Assembly: GCF_001573155.1 (NCBI RefSeq) | Contig: NZ_JRWG01000001.1 | Span: forward strand, 62,001-126,000 | Origin: Aequorivita aquimaris | Lineage (GTDB): Bacteria > Bacteroidota > Bacteroidia > Flavobacteriales > Flavobacteriaceae | Direction: 5' to 3' | DNA length: 64,000 bases | Shown: positions 1-8,185 of the stretch, one piece after another | Layout of the letters: each line of letters begins with the position of its first letter | Numbering within the stretch: the stretch's first letter is position 1 | The notes under the pieces: generated by a model | What the model was told of the DNA's origin: nothing | The model's input: only the letters and a program-made list of their open reading frames with translations | The model's database searches: none | Made by a program: the position numbers and the translations under genes

Positions 1-551
1 TTTTGTTTGATACGGTTTTGGGCGAAGTGGTAAACGCGCTTAACGTCAAAATGAGTAAAATTGAGAGCAAGGGCCATAAATCGGTACGCAGCCGCGTGGC
101 CAATATTTCTGAATTTTTAAAGCAACCTTTAAAGATTGAAGAATTCAGAAAATTGTTATTGGAAGGACTATATGAGGAAAGTGAACCGTTTGAGAGTTAT
201 CATTTAACGCCCGAGGAATGGAAAGCTGTCCACGAATTGAAAGAAGAGAAATACGACACTTGGGATTGGAACTTCGGACGTTCCCCAAAATTCAACATAC
301 AGCGGAGCAAACGTTTTCCAATTGGTGAAATTGATCTTCGTATTTTTGTGGAAAAGGGACACATCAAGGATTTTAAAATCTACGGCGATTTCTTCGGAAA
401 AGAGCCCGTGGAAAAGCTTGAAAAACTATTGGAAGGCGCCCGTTATGAAAAAGAAGACATTTCAGAATTGCTGAAAGATATTGAAGTTAAAGAATATTTT
501 GGAGACATTCCAAAAATTGATTTTATTGAATTGGTTTATGGGGGAGATTAA
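1..551 (+). CDS. lplA: Lipoate-protein ligase A, C-terminal part (truncated by window edge)
   Basis: The reading frame is open at the left edge, so only the last ~182 residues are present. The start of the visible protein contains ESKGHKSVRSRVANISEF, which matches the conserved stretch of lipoate-protein ligase A that follows the catalytic domain. The remainder (helices, then a small domain with DLRIFVEKGHIKDFKIYGDF) fits the C-terminal accessory domain of LplA, which helps bind the acceptor protein. The enzyme attaches free lipoate through lipoyl-AMP to a lysine of lipoyl domains in 2-oxoacid dehydrogenases and GcvH in the cytoplasm. A TTG at position 3 is an internal leucine, not the start. 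Confidence 0.85.
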   Translation, partial: LFDTVLGEVVNALNVKMSKIESKGHKSVRSRVANISEFLKQPLKIEEFRKLLLEGLYEESEPFESYHLTPEEWKAVHELKEEKYDTWDWNFGRSPKFNIQRSKRFPIGEIDLRIFVEKGHIKDFKIYGDFFGKEPVEKLEKLLEGARYEKEDISELLKDIEVKEYFGDIPKIDFIELVYGGD

Positions 552-582
552 GTTGATGGTTTCAAGTTTTTAGTGTCTATTT

Positions 583-606
583 CCTAATCCCTAATCCCTA
601 ATGCCT
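583..606. repeat. 7-bp tandem repeat (CCTAATC x3)
   Basis: Three adjacent copies of CCTAATC/G lie between lplA and the next small ORF. The repeat runs over the ATG at 601, which argues that the small gene starts at the later ATG at 625. Confidence 0.7.
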
Positions 607-624
607 ATTTTAAAAACTCTTCAA

Positions 625-765
625 ATGAGCAAAAACACTAAAATCATCCTTATGGTAGCGGCGGCGGTAGTGACCATCGTGGGGCTGATAACGGGAAGGT
701 ACCTATTTATTTTTTTGATGCTGCCCTTGGGTTTTCTCCTTAAGGGAAAAAACATCGACAAATAA
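625..765 (+). CDS. Small single-helix membrane protein
   Basis: A 46-residue ORF that starts MSKNTKIILMVAAAVVTIVG and ends with GKNIDK. It has a lysine-containing N-terminus, one long hydrophobic helix running through most of its length, and a basic tail, so it should sit in the inner membrane. An in-frame ATG at 601 would add eight residues but lies in a tandem repeat. A perfect terminator hairpin follows directly at 767. Its function is unknown and I do not recognise a family. Support comes from the clean ORF, the hydrophobic pattern and the terminator placement. Confidence 0.5.
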   Translation: MSKNTKIILMVAAAVVTIVGLITGRYLFIFLMLPLGFLLKGKNIDK

Positions 766-766
766 A

Positions 767-796
767 AAAGCCGCAATATAGATTGCGGCTTTTAAA
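767..796. terminator. Bidirectional intrinsic terminator
   Basis: An 11-bp perfect inverted repeat (AAAGCCGCAAT / ATTGCGGCTTT) with a 4-nt ATAG loop, with A-rich and T-rich flanks. It lies between the plus-strand small gene and the minus-strand azurin gene, so it can end transcription from both sides. Confidence 0.85.
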
Positions 797-816
797 AGAT
801 ATTTTGATTAATCCGA

Positions 817-1326
817 TTATTCTACGATAAACTTACCCTGCATTAAAGCATAGTGCCCAGGGAAGGTACACATAAAAATATAAGTGCCTGGAGCAGGAGC
901 GTCAAATTCAATGGTGTCGCTTTCACCCCCACCAAGCATTTTGGTATGCGCTATAAACTTATCTGTCATATCCGCAGGAATATAGTCGTTATCTTCCGCA
1001 ACAGCTGCAGCCTGTCCCACGGTAGCCATATCGGCATCCTGAGTAAGCAGTGCCCAGTTATGGCCCATTACTGTTTTTTGCATTGTCCCAACGTGCTTTA
1101 AGGTAAGTCTTACTTTTTGACCCGCTTTTACGCGAATTTCACTTTTATTGAATTTCATCTGGTCGTTTCCGGTAATCGTAACCTCGGTTACCGAATCATC
1201 AGTAGTCTCGGCAGGAGTGGTTTCCTCTACCGGAGCACCGATCTTTAAATCATTTTTTTCTTCTTTCTTGTTGTCGCCACAGCTTATTGCAAGGACGGCC
1301 GCGAATACTAAAATTAGTTTTTTCAT
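817..1326 (-). CDS. Azurin-family cupredoxin lipoprotein
   Basis: A 169-residue blue-copper protein. An N-terminal signal peptide ends in a lipobox with Cys16 (AISC), followed by an acidic linker of about 30 residues rich in E, T and D. The cupredoxin domain begins near residue 47. The type-1 copper ligands are visible: His89 in VMGHNW, then Cys153, His158 and Met162 in the C-terminal CTFPGHYALMQG. This is the classic azurin ligand set (His, Cys, His, Met). It should be a lipid-anchored periplasmic electron carrier. Its redox partner is not evident here. The gene is monocistronic, with a consensus promoter at 1361-1392 and a shared terminator. Confidence 0.93.
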   Translation of the reverse strand: MKKLILVFAAVLAISCGDNKKEEKNDLKIGAPVEETTPAETTDDSVTEVTITGNDQMKFNKSEIRVKAGQKVRLTLKHVGTMQKTVMGHNWALLTQDADMATVGQAAAVAEDNDYIPADMTDKFIAHTKMLGGGESDTIEFDAPAPGTYIFMCTFPGHYALMQGKFIVE

Positions 1327-1360
1327 TGTATTGTAGTTTATATTGATTATAAATAAAAGA

Positions 1361-1392
1361 CAAAATTAACGGCTATTTTCTGTTCCACCAAA
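1361..1392 (-). promoter_or_regulatory. Bacteroidota-type promoter of the azurin gene
   Basis: On the minus strand the sequence reads TTTG, 20 nt, TAATTTTG, matching the Bacteroidota TTG / TAnnTTTG consensus in both boxes and spacing. The -7 box ends 35 nt before the azurin ATG. Confidence 0.65.
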
Positions 1393-1461
1393 GTTAATTG
1401 ACTTCATTTCAAAAAAATTATGAAAATAGTAACATTTAAAAAAGACAGGAATTCCTGAAAA

Positions 1462-2799
1462 TTAAAACTGGTACGAATAGGCCAAGCCAGCACCAAAAAC
1501 CGTAGAGCTTCTGTTAGAAAAATCGACACCTCCCATCGCCGTGAAAATACCCAGTTTTTCAGTTTTATACGATAGCGAACCATAGTTATACCAATACTTC
1601 CACTCCGGATATAAAGGGGCGCCATAAGTGCCGAGATATTTTGAATAAGTGGTTTTTATTTTCCAGGTTAAGTTATTGAACTGTCCCATAATCCCCAAAT
1701 GGTGTGTTTTGGATCTGTTGCTAATATACCGCGGTTCCGTACTCTCCAAGGACAGTTCCTTATTGTATAAAATAAACGGGACGCCAATTACATTCTCCTC
1801 ATAGGTCCAGCCGCTCCTGTAGATGGAATTGCTAAAATAATTGTCCTTTCCGCTGCCAACTGATATCCCACTTTGGTCCACGGTGTCGATGTATTCATAG
1901 AGTATCGAACTTATAATACGCTGGTTGTTCGGTTTAAAATAGATACCCCACAGCCCATCGGGAAAATTCGCCCATCGAGTGCCACTTCCATCCTCAATAT
2001 AGTGGTCGTGATAGATAGAGAATTCCCCAAACTTATTTTTTAGGTTGTATTGCAACAAAATGCTCCCTAGGTGATTACCCAGCTTATTTAGGGTTTCGCC
2101 CTCAATACCATATTCCTCCGTGGTGTGTGCAAAAAATACATTTACAAAATCCTTAAACCCGCTCTTTAACTTGCCCCATTCTGGCGAAGTACCTGCCCAT
2201 TGTGCATAGTGCTGCACTTTTAGCGTAAGGATGTTGTTTTCATTAAACTTGGTGATTAACCCCAAACGCTTGTAATGCAGTTGCGTATTGTCCACATATC
2301 GGGTATCGTTCATAACATAATGTCCTATTCCCCAATCTATGGCAAAGGTTTTTGAAATCTTAAAAGGGTTATTGGCTTCCAATAGAAACCCAGGCAAAGG
2401 CCGGGCATTTCCGGACCATAGAAAGTTTTGATTGGTTGCGGAAAGACCATCCAATACTTCCTTTTGTTTCTTAGCTCCTGCGGTTGCCAACAGCCACGAA
2501 TTTTCAAACTGAAGATATAAATCCCGACGCTGGATGGCATCTTCCACTCCATCCCTGCCAAAAGCGGCTGCACCCGCATTAATTTTAAAAGTAGAATAAT
2601 TAAGACTGGCATTAAGTTGGGCAGTTACCGAAAGATTTGTTAGCGCTCCCACTCCATAGTTCGTATTGGTGTGGAACCAAAACGGATTGTCATTTTTATT
2701 GGTCACGATAATTTTGGTTCCCACTTCCCCCTCAATCCCGAATTCTTGGGAAGAGAGAAACATTGGAAATAACAAAACTAAAACCAGGAAACCTTTCAT
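1462..2799 (-). CDS. wzi: Wzi-family capsule assembly outer-membrane protein
   Basis: A 445-residue protein with a Sec signal peptide (MKGFLVLVLLFPMFLSSQ) followed by alternating aromatic/hydrophobic strands ending in AGLAYSYQF, typical of an outer-membrane beta-barrel. Motifs such as the DRYVDNTQLHYKRLGL region and the terminal barrel strands fit the Caps_assemb_Wzi family. In enteric bacteria Wzi is an outer-membrane lectin that anchors capsule at the surface. It follows wzc by 13 bp and is the last gene of the wza-wzc-wzi unit. Just downstream is a weak palindrome (CAGGAATTCCTG, 1446-1457) with a T-run on the minus strand that may end the unit. Confidence 0.85.
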   Translation of the reverse strand: MKGFLVLVLLFPMFLSSQEFGIEGEVGTKIIVTNKNDNPFWFHTNTNYGVGALTNLSVTAQLNASLNYSTFKINAGAAAFGRDGVEDAIQRRDLYLQFENSWLLATAGAKKQKEVLDGLSATNQNFLWSGNARPLPGFLLEANNPFKISKTFAIDWGIGHYVMNDTRYVDNTQLHYKRLGLITKFNENNILTLKVQHYAQWAGTSPEWGKLKSGFKDFVNVFFAHTTEEYGIEGETLNKLGNHLGSILLQYNLKNKFGEFSIYHDHYIEDGSGTRWANFPDGLWGIYFKPNNQRIISSILYEYIDTVDQSGISVGSGKDNYFSNSIYRSGWTYEENVIGVPFILYNKELSLESTEPRYISNRSKTHHLGIMGQFNNLTWKIKTTYSKYLGTYGAPLYPEWKYWYNYGSLSYKTEKLGIFTAMGGVDFSNRSSTVFGAGLAYSYQF

Positions 2800-2812
2800 A
2801 GTAAGTAGCAGC

Positions 2813-5194
2813 TTATTGCTTATTCAAAATTCGTTTGAGCAACGAACGATCCTCGCGCGAATAGGCATACCCGTATTTATTACCATAACCGAAGTTGTTT
2901 AAAGCTACATTATTCAATACCATTGCCACGTTGGTAAGGCGACCGTCCTCAATGGCATCTTTCGCAAAATCCAACAGGCGCCTATCGGTATAGTCTGCCC
3001 GCACCACATAAAGGGTGATGTCAGCCAGCTTATTGATCAAAATGGTATCGGTTACAAGCATTGCTGGCGCGGTGTCCAAAATTATATAATCGTATTGTTT
3101 CCGCAGCTCCTCCACTAGGGTGGAAGTGCGTTTCTGCATTAACAATTCCGCGGGATTCGGGGGAATGGCACCCGATACAATTATATTTAGGTTTTCGTTA
3201 TACTCACTCTGTGCCACCACATCTGCTACCTGCAGGTCTTCATATACAATATATTCCGTAAGACCTTTTTTAGATTTTAAATGTTCTGGCAAATACCGTT
3301 GCAATTGCGGGTTCCGTATGTCGGCACCCACCAAAACTACCTTTTTCCCGGTAAGAGCAAGGGTTAGGGCCAAGTTGAATGCTACAAACGTTTTGCCTTC
3401 TCCTTTTATGGTGGAGGTTACGATTAGGGATTTCCCCTCTTCGTTCTTCTCCAACTTATTAATAAACAGATACTGCAGATTGGTCCTGAAAATCCGATAG
3501 GCTTCTGCCATTATACTTTGGTCGTTATGCTTTATCAGGTCTGAGTCTCCTTTTTGCACTTTTGGTATCTCCCCGATAATAGGTACCGATTTAAGATGTC
3601 TTTCTACATCCTTTCTTCCTTTAACTTTGGTATTCAATAAATTAAAGCTATAAATACCGCCGAATGGCACAAGCAGTCCCGCCAAGAGCGCACCCAAATA
3701 AATTAGGGATTTTTTTGGCGATACCGGCTCCTGCGGGCCATAGGCGCTATCCACTATCTTGGCCCTATCTGCCGTAGCCGCCAGGGCAATGGAGGCTTCC
3801 TCCCGCTGTTGCAGTAAAAAGAGGTAAAGCTGCTCCTTAATGGTCTGTTGTCGTTCTATGCCCCTAAATATTTTTTCTTTGGCAGGGACTTGGGATATCT
3901 TGGAGCTGATAATATTTTCTTGTACATTTAAATCCTTCATCGCAATTCGTAATCCATTACGTGAATTCTCCAAACTTCCCAAAATATTGGCGCGCATTTG
4001 TGCAATTTGTTCGTTTACACTCTTTACTACAGGATTTTTAGAGGTGGAGCTTTGCAATAATTTATTTCGGTATAAAATAAGTTCGTTGTAATTATTCACT
4101 GCCGTGCCTACACTTTCATTGGAGATTCCAATATTGGCGGGCAGCAATTCATCAGGATTGCTATTCTTGATATAGTCTATCATGGTATTGCTCAACTCCA
4201 TTTGGGTAGAAACATCCAACTGCCGCTTATTAAACTCACTGGCATTTTCCAGGGTTATTTGGGCTTCCGCCTGAATGTCAGTCAGTCTATTGGAGCTTTT
4301 AAAATCTTCCTTATTGCTTTCTACCGAATCCAGCTCCTTGGTAATAATCTGCAATCGTGACTCTATAAAGGCCGATGTTTTTTTCGCAATCTCATTTCGG
4401 TCCAGTACCGCATCCTTATTGTATTGCCGTACCAGCTCATCTAAAAAATCCTGACCTTTCTCCTTATTTTGGGTCTGTATGGACAATTCCACTACATTAC
4501 TTTTGCCATCTGTATTAAAAATATTGACACGATCCTGAAAACCCAAGGCTACTTTCTCTACCGTATGGTAACTTACGAGTAAGGTCTTATTTACATATCC
4601 TTCAAATTTGTCAGCATCTTCTAGGTTTGGCAATACGGTTATCTCGCCAAAAGGCAGTCTTATTTGTTCTCCAAAATTATAAGTATCGGCAATTTCAATT
4701 TCCTCACTTTCAAGATGAAACTCATTGCTGGACAAAATTTTGAAATAGAGGACGGGTACATTTGTATCCAAATCCTCATTAAAACTTTGAAACTTAACCT
4801 CAAACGGTTTGTAGCCATACAGTTCAGAGGTCTTTATATTGCCAACAACCTCATATTTAATATTGAGCTGCAACTCCTTTACGGTCTCAGAAATTAATCT
4901 TTTGGAGTTAAAGATTGCAAGTTCATTGTCTATTTGATTATTCTTAAATCGGGATAAAAAACTTCCAAATTGGGAAAAGGCCGCCATTTCCAATGGACTC
5001 TGGGTTTTTTCATCCTTTATGATAATAGTTGCCTTACTCTGGTACAATTGTGGGGTGTATCGCAGATAAAGAAAAGCGAGTACAAGGGCAATCAACACCC
5101 CTATTACAAACAAATACCAATATTGGGTATATTGCTCTATTAACTCTCTTAATGAAAGCTCATCTGACTCTTGGATTTTTGGATTCTCGTTCAT
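2813..5194 (-). CDS. wzc: Wzc-type polysaccharide co-polymerase and BY-kinase
   Basis: A 793-residue inner-membrane protein. The Wzz domain has a first transmembrane helix at about residues 30-50 and a long periplasmic coiled-coil region, then a GNVR-type segment and a second helix near 510-530. The cytoplasmic BY-kinase domain has a Walker A variant (STIKGEGKT, ~590), Walker A' (VVLVGADIRNP, ~625) and Walker B (YIILDTAPAM). The C-terminus carries four closely spaced tyrosines (GYGNKYGYAYS), the usual autophosphorylation cluster. Cycles of phosphorylation control chain length and export through Wza. It lies 60 bp downstream of wza. Confidence 0.95.
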   Translation of the reverse strand: MNENPKIQESDELSLRELIEQYTQYWYLFVIGVLIALVLAFLYLRYTPQLYQSKATIIIKDEKTQSPLEMAAFSQFGSFLSRFKNNQIDNELAIFNSKRLISETVKELQLNIKYEVVGNIKTSELYGYKPFEVKFQSFNEDLDTNVPVLYFKILSSNEFHLESEEIEIADTYNFGEQIRLPFGEITVLPNLEDADKFEGYVNKTLLVSYHTVEKVALGFQDRVNIFNTDGKSNVVELSIQTQNKEKGQDFLDELVRQYNKDAVLDRNEIAKKTSAFIESRLQIITKELDSVESNKEDFKSSNRLTDIQAEAQITLENASEFNKRQLDVSTQMELSNTMIDYIKNSNPDELLPANIGISNESVGTAVNNYNELILYRNKLLQSSTSKNPVVKSVNEQIAQMRANILGSLENSRNGLRIAMKDLNVQENIISSKISQVPAKEKIFRGIERQQTIKEQLYLFLLQQREEASIALAATADRAKIVDSAYGPQEPVSPKKSLIYLGALLAGLLVPFGGIYSFNLLNTKVKGRKDVERHLKSVPIIGEIPKVQKGDSDLIKHNDQSIMAEAYRIFRTNLQYLFINKLEKNEEGKSLIVTSTIKGEGKTFVAFNLALTLALTGKKVVLVGADIRNPQLQRYLPEHLKSKKGLTEYIVYEDLQVADVVAQSEYNENLNIIVSGAIPPNPAELLMQKRTSTLVEELRKQYDYIILDTAPAMLVTDTILINKLADITLYVVRADYTDRRLLDFAKDAIEDGRLTNVAMVLNNVALNNFGYGNKYGYAYSREDRSLLKRILNKQ

Positions 5195-5254
5195 ATAATA
5201 ATTTTCCTTCCCAATTATTAAAAGCTATTGGAGGGTATTTAACAGTATCTAAAA

Positions 5255-6040
5255 CTATCTAAATATAATAGCCATCGCAGACAATAGTAGAGAGGCTACA
5301 CTCACATAGACTGCGGTATTTCTATTAAAACTACTACTCTGTACCTGTGCCCGATTGGGTTCCACATATACTACATCATTTTGTTGCAAATAGTAATATT
5401 CACTGTTTAAAACATCTGCACTTCTAAGGTCCAGATATTCATATTGTTTAGTTTTACCATCGTCCCTAATAACCAATACATTATCCCTTCTTCCGTAGAT
5501 TGTCATATCTCCGGCCAATCCTAAGGCAGCAGGCAGTGTCAGTCGCTCTCCTTCAAAATTATAGGTTCCGGGCCTATTTACTTCCCCTAAAAGACTTACC
5601 TTAAAGTTAAGGATACGAATGGTAACAATAGGATCTTTCACATATTCGGAAATACGTTTTGTCAACATCTCACTTAATTCCGTCCTACTCAACCCGGCTA
5701 CCTTTACATTGCCCAATACAGGAAAATCTATCGTTCCGTCCTGTGCAGTAAGATAGGCTTGTTGCTGGTTGGTATTGTTTATACTTATTCCAGAAACCTC
5801 AGCTGTAGGACGTGTCTCACTAATTAGATTGAATGGACGAACCGCATTTAAATCGTATGCGGAAACCACAATACTTAGAAGATCTCCAGATTGAATTTTA
5901 GAGCTTTTTTGTAGAGTATCAAGCACTCGCTGCCCTTCAGATAAATCTTGGAAATAAACAATTTTCTTAGAAGAAACACAGGATACCCCTAGGGTCCCCA
6001 GGAGTACAACAACTAATAACTTTATAAAATATCGTATCAT
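5255..6040 (-). CDS. wza: Wza-type polysaccharide export lipoprotein
   Basis: The protein from this start has 261 residues. It has a lipobox (LGVSC), a Poly_export domain (KIQSGDLLSIVVSAYDL), an SLBB-like domain (SLLGEVNRPGTYNFEG) and a C-terminal hydrophobic helix (VYVSVASLLLSAMAIIF) in place of the amphipathic helix of E. coli Wza. It forms the outer-membrane export channel for capsule. An ATG ten codons upstream (6070) is possible, but the promoter-like box at 6051-6058 lies inside that extension, so the start at 6040 (MIRYFIKLL) is preferred. It leads wza-wzc-wzi. Confidence 0.92.
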   Translation of the reverse strand: MIRYFIKLLVVVLLGTLGVSCVSSKKIVYFQDLSEGQRVLDTLQKSSKIQSGDLLSIVVSAYDLNAVRPFNLISETRPTAEVSGISINNTNQQQAYLTAQDGTIDFPVLGNVKVAGLSRTELSEMLTKRISEYVKDPIVTIRILNFKVSLLGEVNRPGTYNFEGERLTLPAALGLAGDMTIYGRRDNVLVIRDDGKTKQYEYLDLRSADVLNSEYYYLQQNDVVYVEPNRAQVQSSSFNRNTAVYVSVASLLLSAMAIIFR

Positions 6041-6050
6041 ATCTTTTTTG

Positions 6051-6058
6051 CAAATATA
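6051..6058 (-). promoter_or_regulatory. -7 box (TATATTTG) upstream of wza
   Basis: A minus-strand TATATTTG matches TAnnTTTG and ends 10 nt before the preferred wza ATG, giving a leader of only a few nucleotides. No TTG was found at the usual upstream distance. Confidence 0.45.
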
Positions 6059-6132
6059 ATCTTTTATCAACCGTACACTAAAGGATTCATGATTTTAAGG
6101 AAACAAGCGTATTTAAAAATATATAAAACTTA

Positions 6133-6167
6133 TAAAAAAGAAAACCTTCATTACTTATATGAAGGTT
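6133..6167 (-). terminator. Intrinsic terminator after the pglF-like gene
   Basis: The inverted repeat AACCTTCA / TGAAGGTT with a 9-nt loop is followed on the minus strand by TTTTCTTTTTT. It lies 25 bp past the dehydratase stop and separates the sugar-synthesis genes from wza-wzc-wzi. Confidence 0.75.
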
Positions 6168-6191
6168 AATTTATTTGATAACATTATATTA

Positions 6192-8153
6192 TTAATTCTG
6201 GTGCTGAATATCCAAAAACTGGTATTCAGAATTCTGGCTAATATACTCTGGCACTAGTTCCTTAATCTTTAGGACCACCTCCGTTTTTTTATTTTGGTTG
6301 GTGGCTTTGACAATAGCCTGTATTTTCTCACTAACCTTATAAAAATCCTCTGTGGGCACTTTTGATACCATAATCTTCGAGTGGAAAGTTGGTAAGCTCT
6401 CAGCAGTTTCGCTTAAAAGCTCTTCATACAGTTTTTCCCCAGGACGTAAACCGGTAATTTTTATATCAATATCTTTATAAGGTTGGAATCCGGAGAGTTT
6501 TATCATTCGTTCAGCCATATCGAGTATTCTTACCGGCTTACCCATATCAAATATAAATATTTCTCCTCCTTTACCCATGGTACCAGCCTGTAATACCAAT
6601 TGACAGGCTTCTGGTATGGTCATAAAATAACGTATTATATCCTTATGGGTGACAGTTACAGGTCCTCCTGCTTCAATCTGCTTTCTAAAGTGCGGGATTA
6701 CCGAACCATTGGATCCCAAAACGTTTCCAAATCGAGTTGTAATAAAGCGGGTATGGGTGCCTATTTTCTCCTGAAGTGACTGTACATACATCTCCGCTGC
6801 TCTTTTTGATGCTCCCATTACATTCGTCGGGTTAACGGCCTTATCGGTAGATATCATCACAAATTTATCTATCCCATGTTGTACAGCGAGGTTGGCAAGA
6901 TTTATCGTACCACTAATATTTACGCCTACAGCCTCGTAAGGGTTTTTCTCAATAATAGGTACATGCTTATATGCCGCAGCATGAAAAACTATATCAAACT
7001 TGTAGGTGGCAAATATCATCTCAAGGCGATCGATATTTCTCACATCAGCCAAAACACTGGCAAATTTTAAATCTGGAAAATTATTTTCCAAATAAAGTTC
7101 CATCTCATATAATGCCGACTCCGCATTATCCAAAACCACGATTTTTCGAGGATTGAATAATGACAATTGTCTTACTATTTCACTCCCAATCGATCCTGCG
7201 CCCCCGGTTACCAAAATTGTTTTATGCTCAAGATCGTTTTTAATTATAGCAGAATCGATTTCAATCGGATACCTATCCAATAAATCCTCAATTTCTATAT
7301 GCTTTATTTGGGTCTGTAGGTCTTGTTTCTGGTTCCAATTCTCAACAGACGGCATATTAAATACCTGTATTTTATTCGCCAAACAAGCTTCTACTATTTC
7401 ATTTGTTTCGGCTACTGATAAAGAATCACGCACCATTAAAACCCCATCAATGCGATGTTTTTCCAGCAAAGAGGAAAATTCTTTAGAATCCTTTTTTATC
7501 GATGTTAAAAAAACCGGCTTTCCAAGAACATTTAATCTCTTAGTGGAATTATCATCGGAAATAAACCCTATCAATTGAAAAGCTTGGTCAGATTCCGAGG
7601 TCAGCGCCCTTCCCAGGTTAATGGTCTGATTGTCCATTCCTACAATCAATACCCGCTTCTTGATTTTAGCAGTATTCATTCTACGTATATACTGATAGGC
7701 CTCCTTCACCGCAATTCTAAAAAACAACATTAATGTAAATGAAAAAAACATGTAAAGTATAACCGCCGTAGTAAGAAATATTTTTTCTCCCTGAAAAAAA
7801 TAATAAGTTGTATTATAAGTAACAACCGTAATGGCTGTAAAAAAAGACGCTGCAGCTACCCTGAATACATCGGTAAATGTAGAGTGGCGAACTATTCCCG
7901 CATAAGTCCTAAAAATATAAAAGAAAAATACATTTATACCCAAAATGAATAGAGCCCGCAATGGAGTAGGCCATACATTCTGAAATTTTAACGGCGTACC
8001 GTCCAATATTAAATAAGCCAATACAAATGAAGCCAAACATATCAAAACATCCAACATCAATACAGCCCAACGTGGCAAATACCGTCGGTTTAATAAACCT
8101 ATAGTTCTAGTGCGCATCTTTAATTGCTCAAATAGTGAATTGTTATAAGGCAC
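6192..8153 (-). CDS. pglF: PglF/WbpM/CapD-type nucleotide-sugar 4,6-dehydratase
   Basis: A 653-residue two-part protein. The first ~150 residues form four to five membrane helices, followed by a CoA-binding-like Rossmann domain and then an extended SDR domain. The cofactor motif TGGAGSIGSE is near residue 317. The catalytic stretch STDKAVNPTNVMGASKR (~433-449) has Met where most SDRs have Tyr, as in the WbpM/PglF group. These enzymes convert UDP-GlcNAc to UDP-4-keto-6-deoxy-HexNAc. The aminotransferase gene lies 32 bp upstream and an acetyltransferase further up, so bacillosamine synthesis is the best guess. A C-5-epimerising relative cannot be excluded from sequence alone. Confidence 0.88.
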   Translation of the reverse strand: MPYNNSLFEQLKMRTRTIGLLNRRYLPRWAVLMLDVLICLASFVLAYLILDGTPLKFQNVWPTPLRALFILGINVFFFYIFRTYAGIVRHSTFTDVFRVAAASFFTAITVVTYNTTYYFFQGEKIFLTTAVILYMFFSFTLMLFFRIAVKEAYQYIRRMNTAKIKKRVLIVGMDNQTINLGRALTSESDQAFQLIGFISDDNSTKRLNVLGKPVFLTSIKKDSKEFSSLLEKHRIDGVLMVRDSLSVAETNEIVEACLANKIQVFNMPSVENWNQKQDLQTQIKHIEIEDLLDRYPIEIDSAIIKNDLEHKTILVTGGAGSIGSEIVRQLSLFNPRKIVVLDNAESALYEMELYLENNFPDLKFASVLADVRNIDRLEMIFATYKFDIVFHAAAYKHVPIIEKNPYEAVGVNISGTINLANLAVQHGIDKFVMISTDKAVNPTNVMGASKRAAEMYVQSLQEKIGTHTRFITTRFGNVLGSNGSVIPHFRKQIEAGGPVTVTHKDIIRYFMTIPEACQLVLQAGTMGKGGEIFIFDMGKPVRILDMAERMIKLSGFQPYKDIDIKITGLRPGEKLYEELLSETAESLPTFHSKIMVSKVPTEDFYKVSEKIQAIVKATNQNKKTEVVLKIKELVPEYISQNSEYQFLDIQHQN

Positions 8154-8175
8154 GGTTTCGTAAGATTTGGGACTA

Positions 8176-8183
8176 CAAATATA
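8176..8183 (-). promoter_or_regulatory. -7 box (TATATTTG) upstream of pglF-like gene
   Basis: A minus-strand TATATTTG sits in the 32-bp gap before the dehydratase, 22 nt from its ATG. No clear TTG lies at the expected distance upstream, so this may only be an internal or weak promoter. Confidence 0.3.
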
Positions 8184-8185
8184 AC

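Noticed and set aside
3120-3500. 126-codon plus-strand ORF
   Set aside because: It is antisense to the kinase domain of wzc, whose motifs are intact. There is no independent support.
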